Source: Pseudomonas beijingensis
GTDB lineage: Bacteria; Pseudomonadota; Gammaproteobacteria; Pseudomonadales; Pseudomonadaceae
Reading direction: 5' to 3'
Length of the DNA: 64,000 bases
Assembly: GCF_030687295.1 (NCBI RefSeq)
Contig: NZ_CP117425.1
Coordinates: forward strand, 868,001 to 932,000
The notes beneath the pieces are model-generated. The model saw nothing but the letters and a program-made list of their open reading frames with translations. It searched no databases and was not told where the DNA came from. Shown here in pieces: positions 1-8,703 of this stretch (position 1 is its first letter; every line of letters starts with the position of its first letter). A program made the translations under genes and the position numbers.

Positions 1-46
1 CGGGGGCTTCGGCAGCGGTGTCGGGGGAAGTTTGAGTTTCAGTCAT
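1..46 (-). CDS. N-terminus of a gene running off the window
   Basis: An ATG reading leftward at position 46 opens a frame that stays open to the window edge (15 codons, rich in Thr, Glu and Ala). AGGA lies about ten bases upstream, which is a reasonable ribosome binding site. Too little sequence is present to assign a family. The gene would be co-oriented with the hydrolase at 156-1121 and about 110 bases downstream of it. Confidence 0.35.
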   Translation of the reverse strand, partial: MTETQTSPDTAAEAP

Positions 47-155
47 AACGGCAAAGTCCTGTCCAGGCCGGCGGGTCGGTAGCCATTGCGCTATCCGACA
101 CAGTGCTATCGGCCGTTTTTGCCAGGACTGGAGGGCTAGTTGCGACTAAAACCGC

Positions 156-1121
156 TTAACGGGCGGCTAACGAGTCAATAAAACGCAGAATCCGCGTACC
201 GAGCTCGGCCGCCAGGGGCAGGTCGGGGTCCTTGTAGGAGGCCAGTTGCCGTTTCACGTCGTTGGGCACGATGCGCATCACGTGGTTCATGCCCTCGATC
301 AGCGCCAGCTCGGCGTCGGGCTTGGCGGCTTTCAACTGCCGGGCATCATCGACGCTGACCTGGATGTCGTTGCTGCCCTGGATGATCAAGGCAGGCATCT
401 TCAACGCGGCGAAGGCCCGGGCCGGGTCCTGGCGGAACAACGAGATCAGGTAGGGCTGAACGCTGGGGCGGAAAATGACCTGCAATTGCGCCGGCACGTT
501 GTTGTCGAGCTGCCCGGCCTTGAGGCTGTCGAGCAGCTCATTGCTGCGTAACATCAGCGGTGGTGGCAGGCGGTTGCTCAGTTGTTGGCGCAGCACCTGG
601 TCGATCGGCCGGGCACTGCCGGACAGCGAAATCACCGCCGCCGCGTTGGCCTGGGGCGCCGCGAGGCTGGCGATCAACGCGCCTTCGCTGTGGCCCAGCA
701 GGATCAACGGGCCCAGGCGTGGATCGGCGGCGAGCTTGTGGCTCCAGGCCACGGCATCGGCCACATAGGCCTCGACGCTCAGGTTGCGCTCGTCCGGTGT
801 CGCCGCGAGGCTGGCGGCCACACCGCGTTTGTCATAGCGCACGCTGGCAATGTTGTGCCTGGCCAGGACCCAGGCCAGGCGCTTGAGGCTGTCGTTGCGC
901 CCGCCCTCGGGGTTGTTGCCGTCGCGATCCGTAGGACCGGACCCGGAAATGATCAGGACAACCGGCACGGGCGTGTCGGACTTGGGCAGCAACAACGAGC
1001 CGAAAAGCTCACCACTGCCGGTGTCGAGACTGATCGGGCGTTGCAGCACCGTGGCTTGGGCCAGGCAGGAAAACAGGCCGGTGAACACGGCAAGGCTTAA
1101 GGCAAGCAGCTTTAACATCAT
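156..1121 (-). CDS. exported alpha/beta hydrolase (serine aminopeptidase-like)
   Basis: This 321-residue protein starts with a hydrophobic signal peptide ending near residue 24, so it is probably periplasmic. The nucleophile elbow GHSEG puts the catalytic serine at about residue 146. An aspartate in QGSNDIQV and a histidine in GMNH complete a plausible triad. An oxyanion-type segment GSGPTDRDGNN lies near residue 61. Substrate is unknown; the family includes esterases and peptidases. GTG, ATG and ATG codons occur in a row at 1124, 1121 and 1118, none with a strong ribosome binding site, so the start is uncertain by two codons. It is divergent from aroC. Confidence 0.8.
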   Translation of the reverse strand: MMLKLLALSLAVFTGLFSCLAQATVLQRPISLDTGSGELFGSLLLPKSDTPVPVVLIISGSGPTDRDGNNPEGGRNDSLKRLAWVLARHNIASVRYDKRGVAASLAATPDERNLSVEAYVADAVAWSHKLAADPRLGPLILLGHSEGALIASLAAPQANAAAVISLSGSARPIDQVLRQQLSNRLPPPLMLRSNELLDSLKAGQLDNNVPAQLQVIFRPSVQPYLISLFRQDPARAFAALKMPALIIQGSNDIQVSVDDARQLKAAKPDAELALIEGMNHVMRIVPNDVKRQLASYKDPDLPLAAELGTRILRFIDSLAAR

Positions 1122-1264
1122 CACGCCATTAGTTGCGAAGGTGCCGGTTGGACTGGTGGTCGCCGATAAGGTTCGAGGATGAACTACGCGGGGAGCCTGC
1201 GTATACTGGCGCCCACTACGAATCCAAGGTTGAGTCTCTCAGCGTTTTTCACGGAGCACCCTGC

Positions 1265-2356
1265 ATGTCCGGCAATACCTACGGCAAGCTGTTCACTGTC
1301 ACCACCGCGGGCGAAAGCCATGGCCCGGCGTTGGTCGCCATTGTCGACGGCTGCCCGCCGGGCCTGGAGATTTCCCTGGACGACCTGCAGCGTGACCTCG
1401 ACCGCCGCAAGCCCGGCACCAGCCGCCACACCACCCAGCGCCAGGAAGCCGATGAAGTCGAAATCCTGTCCGGCGTGTTCGAAGGGCGCACCACCGGCTG
1501 CGCCATTGGCCTGCTGATTCGCAACACTGACCAGAAGTCCAAGGACTACTCGGCCATCAAGGACCTGTTCCGCCCGGCCCACGCCGACTACACCTACCAC
1601 CATAAATACGGTGAGCGCGACTACCGTGGCGGCGGCCGCAGCTCTGCCCGAGAAACCGCCATGCGCGTGGCGGCCGGGGCAATTGCCAAGAAATACCTGG
1701 CCAGCCAGGGCATCGTGATTCGTGGCTACATGAGCCAGTTGGGCCCCATCGAAATACCGTTCAAGACCTGGGATTCGGTGGAACAGAACGCGTTCTTCTG
1801 CCCCGACCCGGACAAGGTGCCGGAACTCGAGGCCTACATGGACCAACTGCGCAGGGACCAGGATTCGGTCGGCGCGAAGATCACCGTGGTGGCCGAAGGC
1901 GTGATGCCGGGCCTGGGCGAGCCGATCTTCGACCGCCTCGACGCCGAGCTGGCCCACGCGCTGATGAGCATCAACGCGGTGAAGGGCGTGGAGATCGGCG
2001 CCGGTTTCGCCTGCGTCGCCCAGCGCGGCACTGAGCACCGTGACGAACTGACCCCGGACGGTTTCCTCAGCAACAATGCCGGCGGCATCCTTGGCGGCAT
2101 TTCCTCGGGCCAGCCGATCGTGGCGCACCTGGCCTTGAAGCCGACGTCCAGCATCACCACGCCGGGGCGCTCCATCGACATCCATGGCAACCCGGTGGAT
2201 GTGATCACCAAGGGCCGTCACGACCCGTGCGTCGGCATTCGTGCCACGCCCATCGCCGAAGCGATGATGGCCATCGTGCTGATGGATCACCTGCTGCGTC
2301 ATCGCGGCCAGAACGCCGACGTCCGCGTCAGCACCCCGGTGCTGGGACAACTTTGA
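1265..2356 (+). CDS. aroC: chorismate synthase
   Basis: AroC converts 5-enolpyruvylshikimate-3-phosphate to chorismate, the last shared step of aromatic biosynthesis, using reduced FMN in the cytoplasm. The 363-residue product is full length. It shows the family signatures [11 protein letters not shown] near the N-terminus, [13 protein letters not shown] in the middle, and [16 protein letters not shown] near the end. The ATG at 1265 has GGAG eight bases upstream and gives the usual N-terminus [10 protein letters not shown]; an in-frame extension upstream is not needed. A -10-like TATACT lies at 1202-1207. The MFS gene follows 34 bases downstream, as in the PA1681-PA1682 arrangement of P. aeruginosa. 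Confidence 0.98.
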   Translation: MSGNTYGKLFTVTTAGESHGPALVAIVDGCPPGLEISLDDLQRDLDRRKPGTSRHTTQRQEADEVEILSGVFEGRTTGCAIGLLIRNTDQKSKDYSAIKDLFRPAHADYTYHHKYGERDYRGGGRSSARETAMRVAAGAIAKKYLASQGIVIRGYMSQLGPIEIPFKTWDSVEQNAFFCPDPDKVPELEAYMDQLRRDQDSVGAKITVVAEGVMPGLGEPIFDRLDAELAHALMSINAVKGVEIGAGFACVAQRGTEHRDELTPDGFLSNNAGGILGGISSGQPIVAHLALKPTSSITTPGRSIDIHGNPVDVITKGRHDPCVGIRATPIAEAMMAIVLMDHLLRHRGQNADVRVSTPVLGQL

Positions 2357-2390
2357 TGGCCTGCCTGCCAGCCGCCGTGGCCTGACGACC

Positions 2391-3536
2391 ATGGCGGCAC
2401 TGCCGTACTGGCGGCTCTCCAGCTTCTATCTGTTCTATTTCGCGCTGCTCGGTTCGACGGCGCCGTTCCTGGCGCTGTATTTCGATCACCTGGGCTTCAA
2501 CGCGGCGCGCATCGGCGAGCTGGTGGCGATCCCGATGCTGATGCGCTGCGTGGCGCCGAACATCTGGGGCTGGCTGGGGGATTACACCGGCCGACGCCTG
2601 GCGATCGTGCGCTTTGGCGCGATCTGTACGCTGCTGACCTTCTCGCTGATCTTCATCGACAAAAGCTACGCCTGGCTGGCGATGGTCATGGCGCTGCACG
2701 CGTTCTTCTGGCACGCGGTGCTGCCGCAATTCGAAGTCATCACCCTGGCCCACTTGAGCGGGCAGGCCTCGCGCTACAGCCAGATCCGCCTGTGGGGCTC
2801 TATCGGTTTCATCATCACCGTGGTCGTGCTCGGCCGCTTGTTCGAATGGCTGAGCCTGGACATCTACCCGCTGGCGCTGGTGTTGATCATGGCCGGCATC
2901 GTCCTCGCCAGCTTCTGGGTGCCCAACGCCCAGCCACTGCAGGGGCCGCGAGTCGCGGGGGAGGGCTTCCTGCGGCAACTGCGCAACCCTGGCGTACTGG
3001 CGTTCTACACCTGCGTGGGCCTGATGCAAGTGAGCCACGGGCCGTATTACACCTTCCTGACGCTGCACCTCGAACGCCTGGGCTACAGTCGCGGCTTGAT
3101 CGGCATGCTTTGGGCGGTCGGTGTGGTGGCGGAAGTGTTGGTCTTCCTGCTGATGAGCCGGATCCTGGCGCGGTTTTCCGTGCGCCGGGTACTGCTGGCG
3201 AGTTTCCTGTTGGCGGCGTTGCGCTGGCTGTTGTTGGGCTCGCTGGCCGAGTTTCTCTGGGTGTTGTTGTTTGCCCAGGTGCTGCATGCGGCGACCTTCG
3301 GCAGCTTTCATGCCGCCGCCATCCATTTCGTGCAACGCAGCTTCGGCCCTCGCCAGCAAGGCCAGGGGCAGGCGCTGTATGCAGCGTTGGCCGGCACGGG
3401 CGGGGCCTTGGGCGCGTTGTACTCCGGGTACAGCTGGAACGCCCTGGGCGCCAGTTGGACGTTCAGTCTTGCCAGCCTCGCGGCCTTCGCGGCAGCCGTT
3501 ATCATTGCGACACGTATGCAAGAGGACCGGCCATGA
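2391..3536 (+). CDS. MFS transporter, HcaT-like
   Basis: This 381-residue inner membrane protein has about twelve hydrophobic segments and resembles the MFS_1_like group that includes HcaT (3-phenylpropionate) and LacY-type symporters. The N-terminal segment has many aromatic residues, and GDYTGRRLAI near residue 65 fits the loop 2-3 motif. It lies directly downstream of aroC, like PA1682. The start at 2391 lacks a good ribosome binding site. A nine-codon frame starts at 2356, overlaps the aroC stop, and could couple translation. The substrate cannot be read from sequence. Confidence 0.85.
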   Translation: MAALPYWRLSSFYLFYFALLGSTAPFLALYFDHLGFNAARIGELVAIPMLMRCVAPNIWGWLGDYTGRRLAIVRFGAICTLLTFSLIFIDKSYAWLAMVMALHAFFWHAVLPQFEVITLAHLSGQASRYSQIRLWGSIGFIITVVVLGRLFEWLSLDIYPLALVLIMAGIVLASFWVPNAQPLQGPRVAGEGFLRQLRNPGVLAFYTCVGLMQVSHGPYYTFLTLHLERLGYSRGLIGMLWAVGVVAEVLVFLLMSRILARFSVRRVLLASFLLAALRWLLLGSLAEFLWVLLFAQVLHAATFGSFHAAAIHFVQRSFGPRQQGQGQALYAALAGTGGALGALYSGYSWNALGASWTFSLASLAAFAAAVIIATRMQEDRP

Positions 3537-3570
3537 GCCTTCGAACCGTTAATTTGCTGGAGCCATTGTC
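3533..3570 (+). other. possible deletion scar of mtnB
   Basis: An ATG at 3533 overlaps the MFS stop codon as ATGA, the layout expected for a translationally coupled next gene, but its frame closes after 13 codons. In P. aeruginosa mtnB (methylthioribulose-1-phosphate dehydratase) sits exactly between the MFS gene and mtnD. I infer that mtnB was removed here, leaving its first bases and the bases before mtnD. This is inference only; no mtnB protein sequence can be recognised in the 34 bases between the genes. Confidence 0.3.
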
Positions 3571-4104
3571 ATGAGTAGCCTGTCCGTCTATCACGTTTCG
3601 AGCCCTGAGATTCCGAACAAGGTGTTGACTCATTTTGAGGACATTGCCGCGACCTTGGCTGAGCAAGGTGTTCGCTTTGATCGCTGGGAAGCGGCGGCGA
3701 ACATTCAGCCTGGGGCCAGTGAGGAGGAGATTATTGCGGCTTACCAGGCTCGGATCGATGGGGTGATGACTGAGCGCGGTTATGTTGCGGTCGATGTGGT
3801 CAGTGTCAGCTGCGATCATCCGGAACAAGCAGGGGTGCTTGATGAGTACCGCCATAGCCAGGACGAAGTACGATTTTTCGTTGCTGGTCGGGGGTTGTTT
3901 AACCTGCACATTGGCGATTATGTCTATGCGGTGCTGTGTGAGAGGAATGACTTGATCACGGTGCCTGCCGGTACGGCGCATTGGTTTGACGGGGGAGAGC
4001 GGCCGTATTTTGTTTCGATTCGTTTGTCTGGTGGTTCGCAGGGGTTGGTTGCTGAGCTTACTGGGGATGATATTGCTCGCCGGTTTCCTCGTCTGGAGGA
4101 TTGA
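3571..4104 (+). CDS. mtnD: acireductone dioxygenase homologue, altered metal site
   Basis: Acireductone dioxygenase oxidises the acireductone of the methionine salvage pathway with Fe or Ni in a cupin fold. The 177-residue product matches the family along its length, including RGLFNLHIGDYVYAVL and VPAGTAHWFD. The metal ligands are normally His-x-His-x3-Glu plus a later His. Here the first position is Tyr93 (DEYRHSQDEV), with His95, Glu99 and His137 kept. The region just before it seems four residues shorter than in P. aeruginosa. Third-position GC is about 60% over the first 50 codons, against nearly 90% in the MFS gene upstream. mtnB and mtnC are absent from both sides. It may be decaying or have changed function. 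Confidence 0.85.
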   Translation: MSSLSVYHVSSPEIPNKVLTHFEDIAATLAEQGVRFDRWEAAANIQPGASEEEIIAAYQARIDGVMTERGYVAVDVVSVSCDHPEQAGVLDEYRHSQDEVRFFVAGRGLFNLHIGDYVYAVLCERNDLITVPAGTAHWFDGGERPYFVSIRLSGGSQGLVAELTGDDIARRFPRLED

Positions 4105-4118
4105 CCGCGTTCTTAGGG

Positions 4119-4496
4119 TTGGTGTGTATATCCGTTATTTCGGTAACGGCGGCTTAGGGTTCCGCCCTTACGGCGGGTCACTTTTGGAAGAGCGCCAAAA
4201 GTAACCAAAAACGCTTTGCCCCACCACTCGGCACCTCGCTTAGGCTCGGTGTGCCCTCACTCCGGCATTGCTCCGTGGGCCGCCGCGAAGGGCCATCCAT
4301 GGCCCAGCGCGGCTAACCCGGCATCCATGCCGGGTTGCCCACGGAGCAATGCCTTCGTTCAGGCATGCCGAGCCTAAGCGAGGCACCGAGTGGTGGGGCA
4401 AAAGCGTTTTGGTTACTTTTGCGCTCTTCAAAAGTGAGCCGCTGTAAAAGCGGAACCGTCAGTAGCCGTTACCGCAGAAATGGATATACACACCAA
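4119..4496. repeat. 378-bp imperfect palindrome
   Basis: Two arms of about 160 bases face each other across a 56-base centre. The left arm starts TTGGTGTGTATATCC at 4119 and the right arm ends with its complement near 4496. Paired blocks include CATTGCTCCGTGGGC (4266) with its complement at 4337, and the outer TTTTGGTTACTTTTG-type segments. The centre has a smaller hairpin at 4315-4336. The stretch 4105-4589 has no credible gene. The sequence looks like a dispersed repeat common in P. fluorescens-group genomes (compare the R178-type repeats described in SBW25), but that identity is from memory. Confidence 0.8.
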
Positions 4497-4589
4497 AGCA
4501 GCCTCTCCCAACGCACAAAAAAACGGCGCTTCCCATCTCTGAAAAAGCGCCGTTTCCAAGTGAACAGCAAAGCGGATTTTCCAGCAGAC

Positions 4590-4868
4590 TCAAGCGCTAT
4601 GGTAAGTCGGCAGCGCAAACCGATGCTGGCTCTGCAACAAGGTGATCTGTGGCAACTCGCTAGCCTGTTCAGCCAAGTCACGACGAATCGCGCTGATCGC
4701 CCAGGACAACTGATCCCCAGCATGCAATTGAGCATAGGAAATCGTGCGTTTGAACAGCTTGCCGTCACTATTACGCAAGGTCAGCAAAATGCCGCCATCC
4801 GGGCGGGGCTGAGTGGTCACTTCGTAGTTGGAAAACAGGGATGCAAACTTTTCTTGAATCATGTTCAT
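4590..4868 (-). CDS. DUF3509 domain protein
   Basis: This 92-residue protein (MNMIQEKFASLF at the start) resembles the DUF3509 family, which I know mainly from Pseudomonas and whose function is not established. It has no signal peptide or membrane segment. I chose the ATG at 4868 because GGAG lies nine bases before it; an in-frame ATG five codons earlier has no such site. The gene is transcribed toward the 378-bp palindrome and diverges from the acyl-CoA synthetase gene across a 356-base AT-rich gap. Confidence 0.7.
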   Translation of the reverse strand: MNMIQEKFASLFSNYEVTTQPRPDGGILLTLRNSDGKLFKRTISYAQLHAGDQLSWAISAIRRDLAEQASELPQITLLQSQHRFALPTYHSA

Positions 4869-5224
4869 AGTTGACTGCTCCATGGTGTGGCAAACCGTGG
4901 AGAGGTGGTTGCACTGTCTGTGCCAGCATTTGCTCTTATAAAAAATACTTTAAAAACAATACGTTATGTTTTTTCTCTATTTTCGCTTTCGTGCATCTTG
5001 CATGAATGCTCATCGTGCATCCTGCATTTTGCGGGGTCGAGCAACGATTTTTGGAACCAAATCGTTTTCCGGCGCTCACGCACCTCCTGGCTCCGGCAGC
5101 GGATACAAAACATTGCAAAAACCGCATGTACAGCGCCGCAATCGCCAGCGTACTTTCGAGCCAAAATCACCGCCAGCCCGATAACAAGAACCGAGACCCA
5201 CGAGGTCGAACGGGGAAGAACACC
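4869..5224. promoter_or_regulatory. AT-rich divergent regulatory region with direct and inverted repeats
   Basis: This gap has no credible gene and is notably AT-rich from about 4930 to 5000. It holds two near-identical 13-mers, GTGCATCTTGCAT at 4991-5003 and GTGCATCCTGCAT at 5015-5027, spaced 24 bases start to start. A perfect 8-base inverted repeat, AACGATTT and AAATCGTT, sits at 5043-5050 and 5059-5066. These look like protein binding sites for control of the acyl-CoA synthetase gene, the DUF3509 gene or both. I cannot name the regulator. Confidence 0.5.
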
Positions 5225-7051
5225 ATGAGTCGTACACCCAGCGACGCCATTACCTGGGGCATGATGCTGCGCAAGCTGCCCGCCATCGCCAGAGTCGTAC
5301 CCCGGATCGTCAAGGGCATGAAGCTGGCCAATGTCCAGGACCCGACCCAGCCATGTGGCCTGGGCTGGTGTTTCGAGCAGGCCACCCAACGCAATCCCCA
5401 GGGGCCGGCACTGCTGTGTGGCGATACGGTGTTGAGTTATGCACAGGTCAACGCGCAGGCCAATCGCATCGCCCATTACCTGTTGGCCCAAGGCATCGGC
5501 AAGGGCGATTGCGTGGCGATCTTCATCGAGAACCGGCCACAGCTGTTGATCAGCGTGCTGGCGATGGCCAAGGTTGGCGCGGTCAGCGCCATGCTCAACA
5601 CCTCGCAAACCGGTGATGCGTTGGTGCACAGCCTGGCCCTGGTCAACCCGGTCGCGGTAGTGGTCGGGGATGAGCGGGTCGCGGCTTTCAACGATGTGCG
5701 AGCGCGCACCGCACTGTCGAGCAGCAGGGCCTGGTGGCTGGCGGATCAGGACAGTACCGATGCCCCGTCCGGTTTCATCGACCTGTTGGCCGGTTGCGAG
5801 GATTACCCGGACGATAACCCGGCGTGCAGCCGGGAGGTTTTCTGCAACGATCCGTGTTTTTACCTCTACACCTCGGGCACCACCGGGCTGCCCAAGGCCG
5901 GGGTGTTTCGCCACGGTCGCTGGATGCGCACGTCCACCAGCTTCGGTCTGATCGCCCTGGACATGCAGCCCGACGATGTCGTCTATTGCACCTTGCCGCT
6001 GTACCACGCCACGGGCCTGTGCGTGTGTTGGGGGGCGGCGATCTGTGGGGCATCGGGGTTCGCGATTCGACGCAAGTTCAGCGCCAGCCAGTTCTGGAGT
6101 GACGTACGCCGCTACCGGGCGACCACGCTGGGGTACGTCGGTGAGTTGTGCCGCTACCTGATCGACCAGCCTGTCGCTGCCAATGACCGCCACCACGGCG
6201 TAAAGAAAATGATCGGCAATGGCCTGCGGCCCGGGGCCTGGTCGGCCTTCAAGACGCGTTTCGGTATCGATCATATCTGCGAGCTATATGCAGCCAGCGA
6301 CGGCAATATCGGTTTCACCAACATCCTGAATTTCGACAACACCGTCGGGTTCTCCCTGATGGGCTGGGAGCTGGTGCAGTACGACCATGCCAGTGGCCTG
6401 CCGTTGCGCAACCTGCAAGGGCACATGCAAAAAGTACCCAGGGGCCAACCGGGACTGCTGCTGGCGCGGATCGACGAGAAGGCGCCACTGGACGGCTATA
6501 CCGATCAGGCCTTGACCGAAAAGACTATCTGCCGGGATGCCTTTGCGCCGGGCGACCGTTATTTCAACACCGGGGACCTGCTGCGCAACATCGGCTTCGG
6601 GCATGGGCGGTTTGTTGACCGCCTTGGCGACACCTATCGCTGGAAAGGCGAAAACGTCTCCACCACGGAAGTCGAAAACGTTTTGCTGCAACACCCGCAG
6701 GTGGCCGAGGCGGTGGCTTATGGCGTGGAGATCAATGGCACCAATGGCCGTGCCGGCATGGCGGCGATCACCCCGTCCGAATCCCTGGCGACCCTGGACT
6801 TCAGCGAGTTGCTGCAATTCCTGCAATGTAAATTGCCCGCTTATGCCGTGCCGCTGTTCCTGCGCATCAAGGTGAAGATGGATACCACCGGCACCTTCAA
6901 GTACCAGAAAACGCGCCTCAAGGCTGAAGGGTTCGACCCGTGCATCATGGGGGATGAGCCGGTCTATGCCTGGCTGCCGGGCACTGATACGTACGTGCGG
7001 GTCGACCGACAATTGGCGACCCGGATTCAGGACGGACAATTGCGTTATTGA
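5225..7051 (+). CDS. long-chain acyl-CoA synthetase, FATP type
   Basis: This 608-residue ANL-superfamily enzyme is expected to activate fatty acids to acyl-CoA via an acyl-adenylate. The AMP-binding P-loop YTSGTTGLPKAG is at about residues 215-226. The adenylation core continues through GNGLRPGAW and YAASDGNIGF. The C-terminal subdomain carries TGDLLRNIG, DRLGDTYRWKGENVST and the hinge region, and a late lysine in GTFKYQK. The RWKGENVSTTEVE form is typical of very-long-chain/FATP-like synthetases rather than FadD. The ATG at 5225 follows GGGGAAG and gives the usual length; the longer upstream frame runs through the AT-rich regulatory gap and is unlikely. Confidence 0.88.
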   Translation: MSRTPSDAITWGMMLRKLPAIARVVPRIVKGMKLANVQDPTQPCGLGWCFEQATQRNPQGPALLCGDTVLSYAQVNAQANRIAHYLLAQGIGKGDCVAIFIENRPQLLISVLAMAKVGAVSAMLNTSQTGDALVHSLALVNPVAVVVGDERVAAFNDVRARTALSSSRAWWLADQDSTDAPSGFIDLLAGCEDYPDDNPACSREVFCNDPCFYLYTSGTTGLPKAGVFRHGRWMRTSTSFGLIALDMQPDDVVYCTLPLYHATGLCVCWGAAICGASGFAIRRKFSASQFWSDVRRYRATTLGYVGELCRYLIDQPVAANDRHHGVKKMIGNGLRPGAWSAFKTRFGIDHICELYAASDGNIGFTNILNFDNTVGFSLMGWELVQYDHASGLPLRNLQGHMQKVPRGQPGLLLARIDEKAPLDGYTDQALTEKTICRDAFAPGDRYFNTGDLLRNIGFGHGRFVDRLGDTYRWKGENVSTTEVENVLLQHPQVAEAVAYGVEINGTNGRAGMAAITPSESLATLDFSELLQFLQCKLPAYAVPLFLRIKVKMDTTGTFKYQKTRLKAEGFDPCIMGDEPVYAWLPGTDTYVRVDRQLATRIQDGQLRY

Positions 7052-7145
7052 TTCTGGCTATGGCGGGCACAGTGAAAAAAGGGATGACAGCGCCCAGGTC
7101 CCTCGGGAAACTAGCCGCTTTGCGAAGAGCCGAGTGGAGTTTCCC

Positions 7146-7664
7146 ATGTCCGATACAAGCCGCCAGATGACCCCGGAAGAGGCTGCCGAGTTTGCCGAGC
7201 AGGTGTTCAACGTCGCACGCCAGGGCGACGCGGCCATGATGGCCGCGCTGCTGAGCAAGGGCCTGCCGCCCAACCTGCGCAACCACAAGGGCGACACCCT
7301 GTTGATGCTGGCCGCTTACCACGGGCATGTGGAAACGGTGAAAGTGTTGCTGGAGCACAAAGCCGATCCGGAAATCCGCAACGACAACGGCCAGAGCCCG
7401 ATTGCCGGCGCGGCGTTCAAGGGCGACCTGGCCGTGGTCGCGGCGCTGGTGGACGGCGGCGCGCAAGTGGAAGGCGCCTCCTTCGATGGCCGTACCGCCT
7501 TGATGATGGCGGCGATGTTCAACCGGGTGGAAATCGTCGACTACCTGATCGGCAAAGGCGCCGACCCGAAAGCCAAGGATGCCAACGGCGTCTCGGCCCT
7601 TGATGCCGCCCGGACCATGGGCGCGGTGGACACCACGGCGCAGTTGGAAAAGATGTTGGGCTGA
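7146..7664 (+). CDS. ankyrin repeat protein
   Basis: The 172-residue product contains about four ankyrin repeats between residues 35 and 165, with repeated [22 protein letters not shown] and [11 protein letters not shown] helices and intervening loop aspartates and asparagines. There is no signal peptide, so it is probably cytoplasmic; ankyrin repeats normally mediate protein contacts. The start at 7146 follows GGAG six bases upstream. A REPIN begins six bases after the stop codon. The partner is unknown. Confidence 0.88.
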   Translation: MSDTSRQMTPEEAAEFAEQVFNVARQGDAAMMAALLSKGLPPNLRNHKGDTLLMLAAYHGHVETVKVLLEHKADPEIRNDNGQSPIAGAAFKGDLAVVAALVDGGAQVEGASFDGRTALMMAAMFNRVEIVDYLIGKGADPKAKDANGVSALDAARTMGAVDTTAQLEKMLG

Positions 7665-7669
7665 TAGGC

Positions 7670-7756
7670 TGTGGGAGCAAAGCTTGCTCGCGATACAGGC
7701 ACCTCGTTTCCAGAGAAACCGCGTTGTTTTCATCGCGGGCAAGCCTTGCTCCCACA
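7670..7756. repeat. REP pair (REPIN)
   Basis: Two inverted REP copies, GTGGGAGCAAAGCTTGCTCG and the reverse of a GGGAGCAAGGCTTGCCCGCG form, flank a short spacer. The two halves belong to different sub-types, so this is a mixed pair. It lies after the ankyrin gene. Confidence 0.9.
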
Positions 7757-7856
7757 AAATGCTCGTTCACCACAGGTCCTTCTCCAATCCTAATCCGCAT
7801 GCGAATGCGCTATCCTGCCCGCCCTCAAAACACCCTTCGCCACAGGATTCATCCCC

Positions 7857-8387
7857 ATGAAAGCCGCCCTCATCGAACTCATCGGCAAAATCAGCTCCGG
7901 CTGCCTTGGCGAGGCTGACATTGAACGAATCGCTGACGAAGCGGCCCAGGCCTACGCCGATCCGGCGGCTTTCCTGACGGCCAACCCCGATATCAACTAC
8001 GACGACACCTTCCCGATCCCGTTGGGGGAATGGGTGGTGGCGGGCAGCCTGCCAGACACCGTGCTGTTCCAGGCGGACACCTACGTGGACCTGTTCGAGC
8101 AGATCGTTGCCTCGTTCGGCCCTGGCGTGGCGTTCAGCCTCAAGCCCAAGCAATTGGCGAAAACCGAAGCCCTGACCGCGCTCAACCGTATCCAGATCCA
8201 GATGAGCAGCTTGAACAAGGAAAACGGTGGCTATGTGTTGATGAACTTCAGCCAGTTGCTCGACGATGAGTTGCAAATGGTGCTGGTGTACGGCAACGAC
8301 GTGCCGCGAGTGCTGGAATTGTGTGCCGAAGTCGGCATCGCCGCCGCGCCGGCCCTGGAAGCCCTCAAGGTCGCGGTTCACATATAA
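7857..8387 (+). CDS. conserved hypothetical protein
   Basis: I do not recognise this 176-residue protein. It is acidic and soluble, with no signal peptide or membrane segment. Features include [18 protein letters not shown] near residue 46, a hydrophilic middle ([20 protein letters not shown]) and a helical C-terminus. AGGA is thirteen bases upstream of the ATG, and TATCCT at about 7812 may be part of a promoter. Base composition matches its neighbours, so it looks like a resident gene. Confidence 0.7.
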   Translation: MKAALIELIGKISSGCLGEADIERIADEAAQAYADPAAFLTANPDINYDDTFPIPLGEWVVAGSLPDTVLFQADTYVDLFEQIVASFGPGVAFSLKPKQLAKTEALTALNRIQIQMSSLNKENGGYVLMNFSQLLDDELQMVLVYGNDVPRVLELCAEVGIAAAPALEALKVAVHI

Positions 8388-8450
8388 AACGGAACCCATG
8401 CCGGGGGCCCGCTATCCTAAGGGTGCACATCACCATTTGGGAGCGACACC

Positions 8451-8642
8451 ATGGGTTCCACCTTCAACGGCCTGGTCGGCCTGATTATCCTGGCGCTCGA
8501 TATCTGGGCGATCATCAATGTCCTCAAGAGTGGCGCGGAAACCGGGATGAAAATCCTCTGGGTGCTGCTGATCCTGCTGTTGCCGGTCCTGGGCCTGATC
8601 ATCTGGGCGATTGCCGGGCCGCGGGGCAACGTGCGGATCTGA
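8451..8642 (+). CDS. small PLDc_N-type membrane protein
   Basis: The 63-residue product has two hydrophobic helices (about residues 7-24 and 34-54) separated by a short loop, with IWAIAGPRGN at the end. This matches the PLDc_N domain found at the N-terminus of cardiolipin synthases, here as a stand-alone protein. GGGAG lies upstream of the ATG. A strong terminator follows. Its function as a free-standing protein is not known to me. Confidence 0.75.
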   Translation: MGSTFNGLVGLIILALDIWAIINVLKSGAETGMKILWVLLILLLPVLGLIIWAIAGPRGNVRI

Positions 8643-8655
8643 CCGCTCCAATGAA

Positions 8656-8692
8656 AATGCCCGATCGCTTCAAGCGAACGGGCATTTTTTTA
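8656..8692 (+). terminator. rho-independent terminator
   Basis: AATGCCCG and CGGGCATT form a stem around ATCGCTTCAAGCGAA, followed by a run of seven T. It lies between convergent genes and could serve both strands. Confidence 0.85.
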
Positions 8693-8703
8693 TGCGTGGG
8701 GTT

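Noticed and set aside
4335..4874. 179-codon plus-strand frame across the palindrome and the DUF3509 gene
   Set aside because: It reads through the right arm of the palindrome and then antisense to DUF3509, and has no family features.
5006..5224. Longer N-terminus for the acyl-CoA synthetase
   Set aside because: The extension runs through AT-rich regulatory DNA, is not typical of the family, and the ATG at 5225 has a ribosome binding site.
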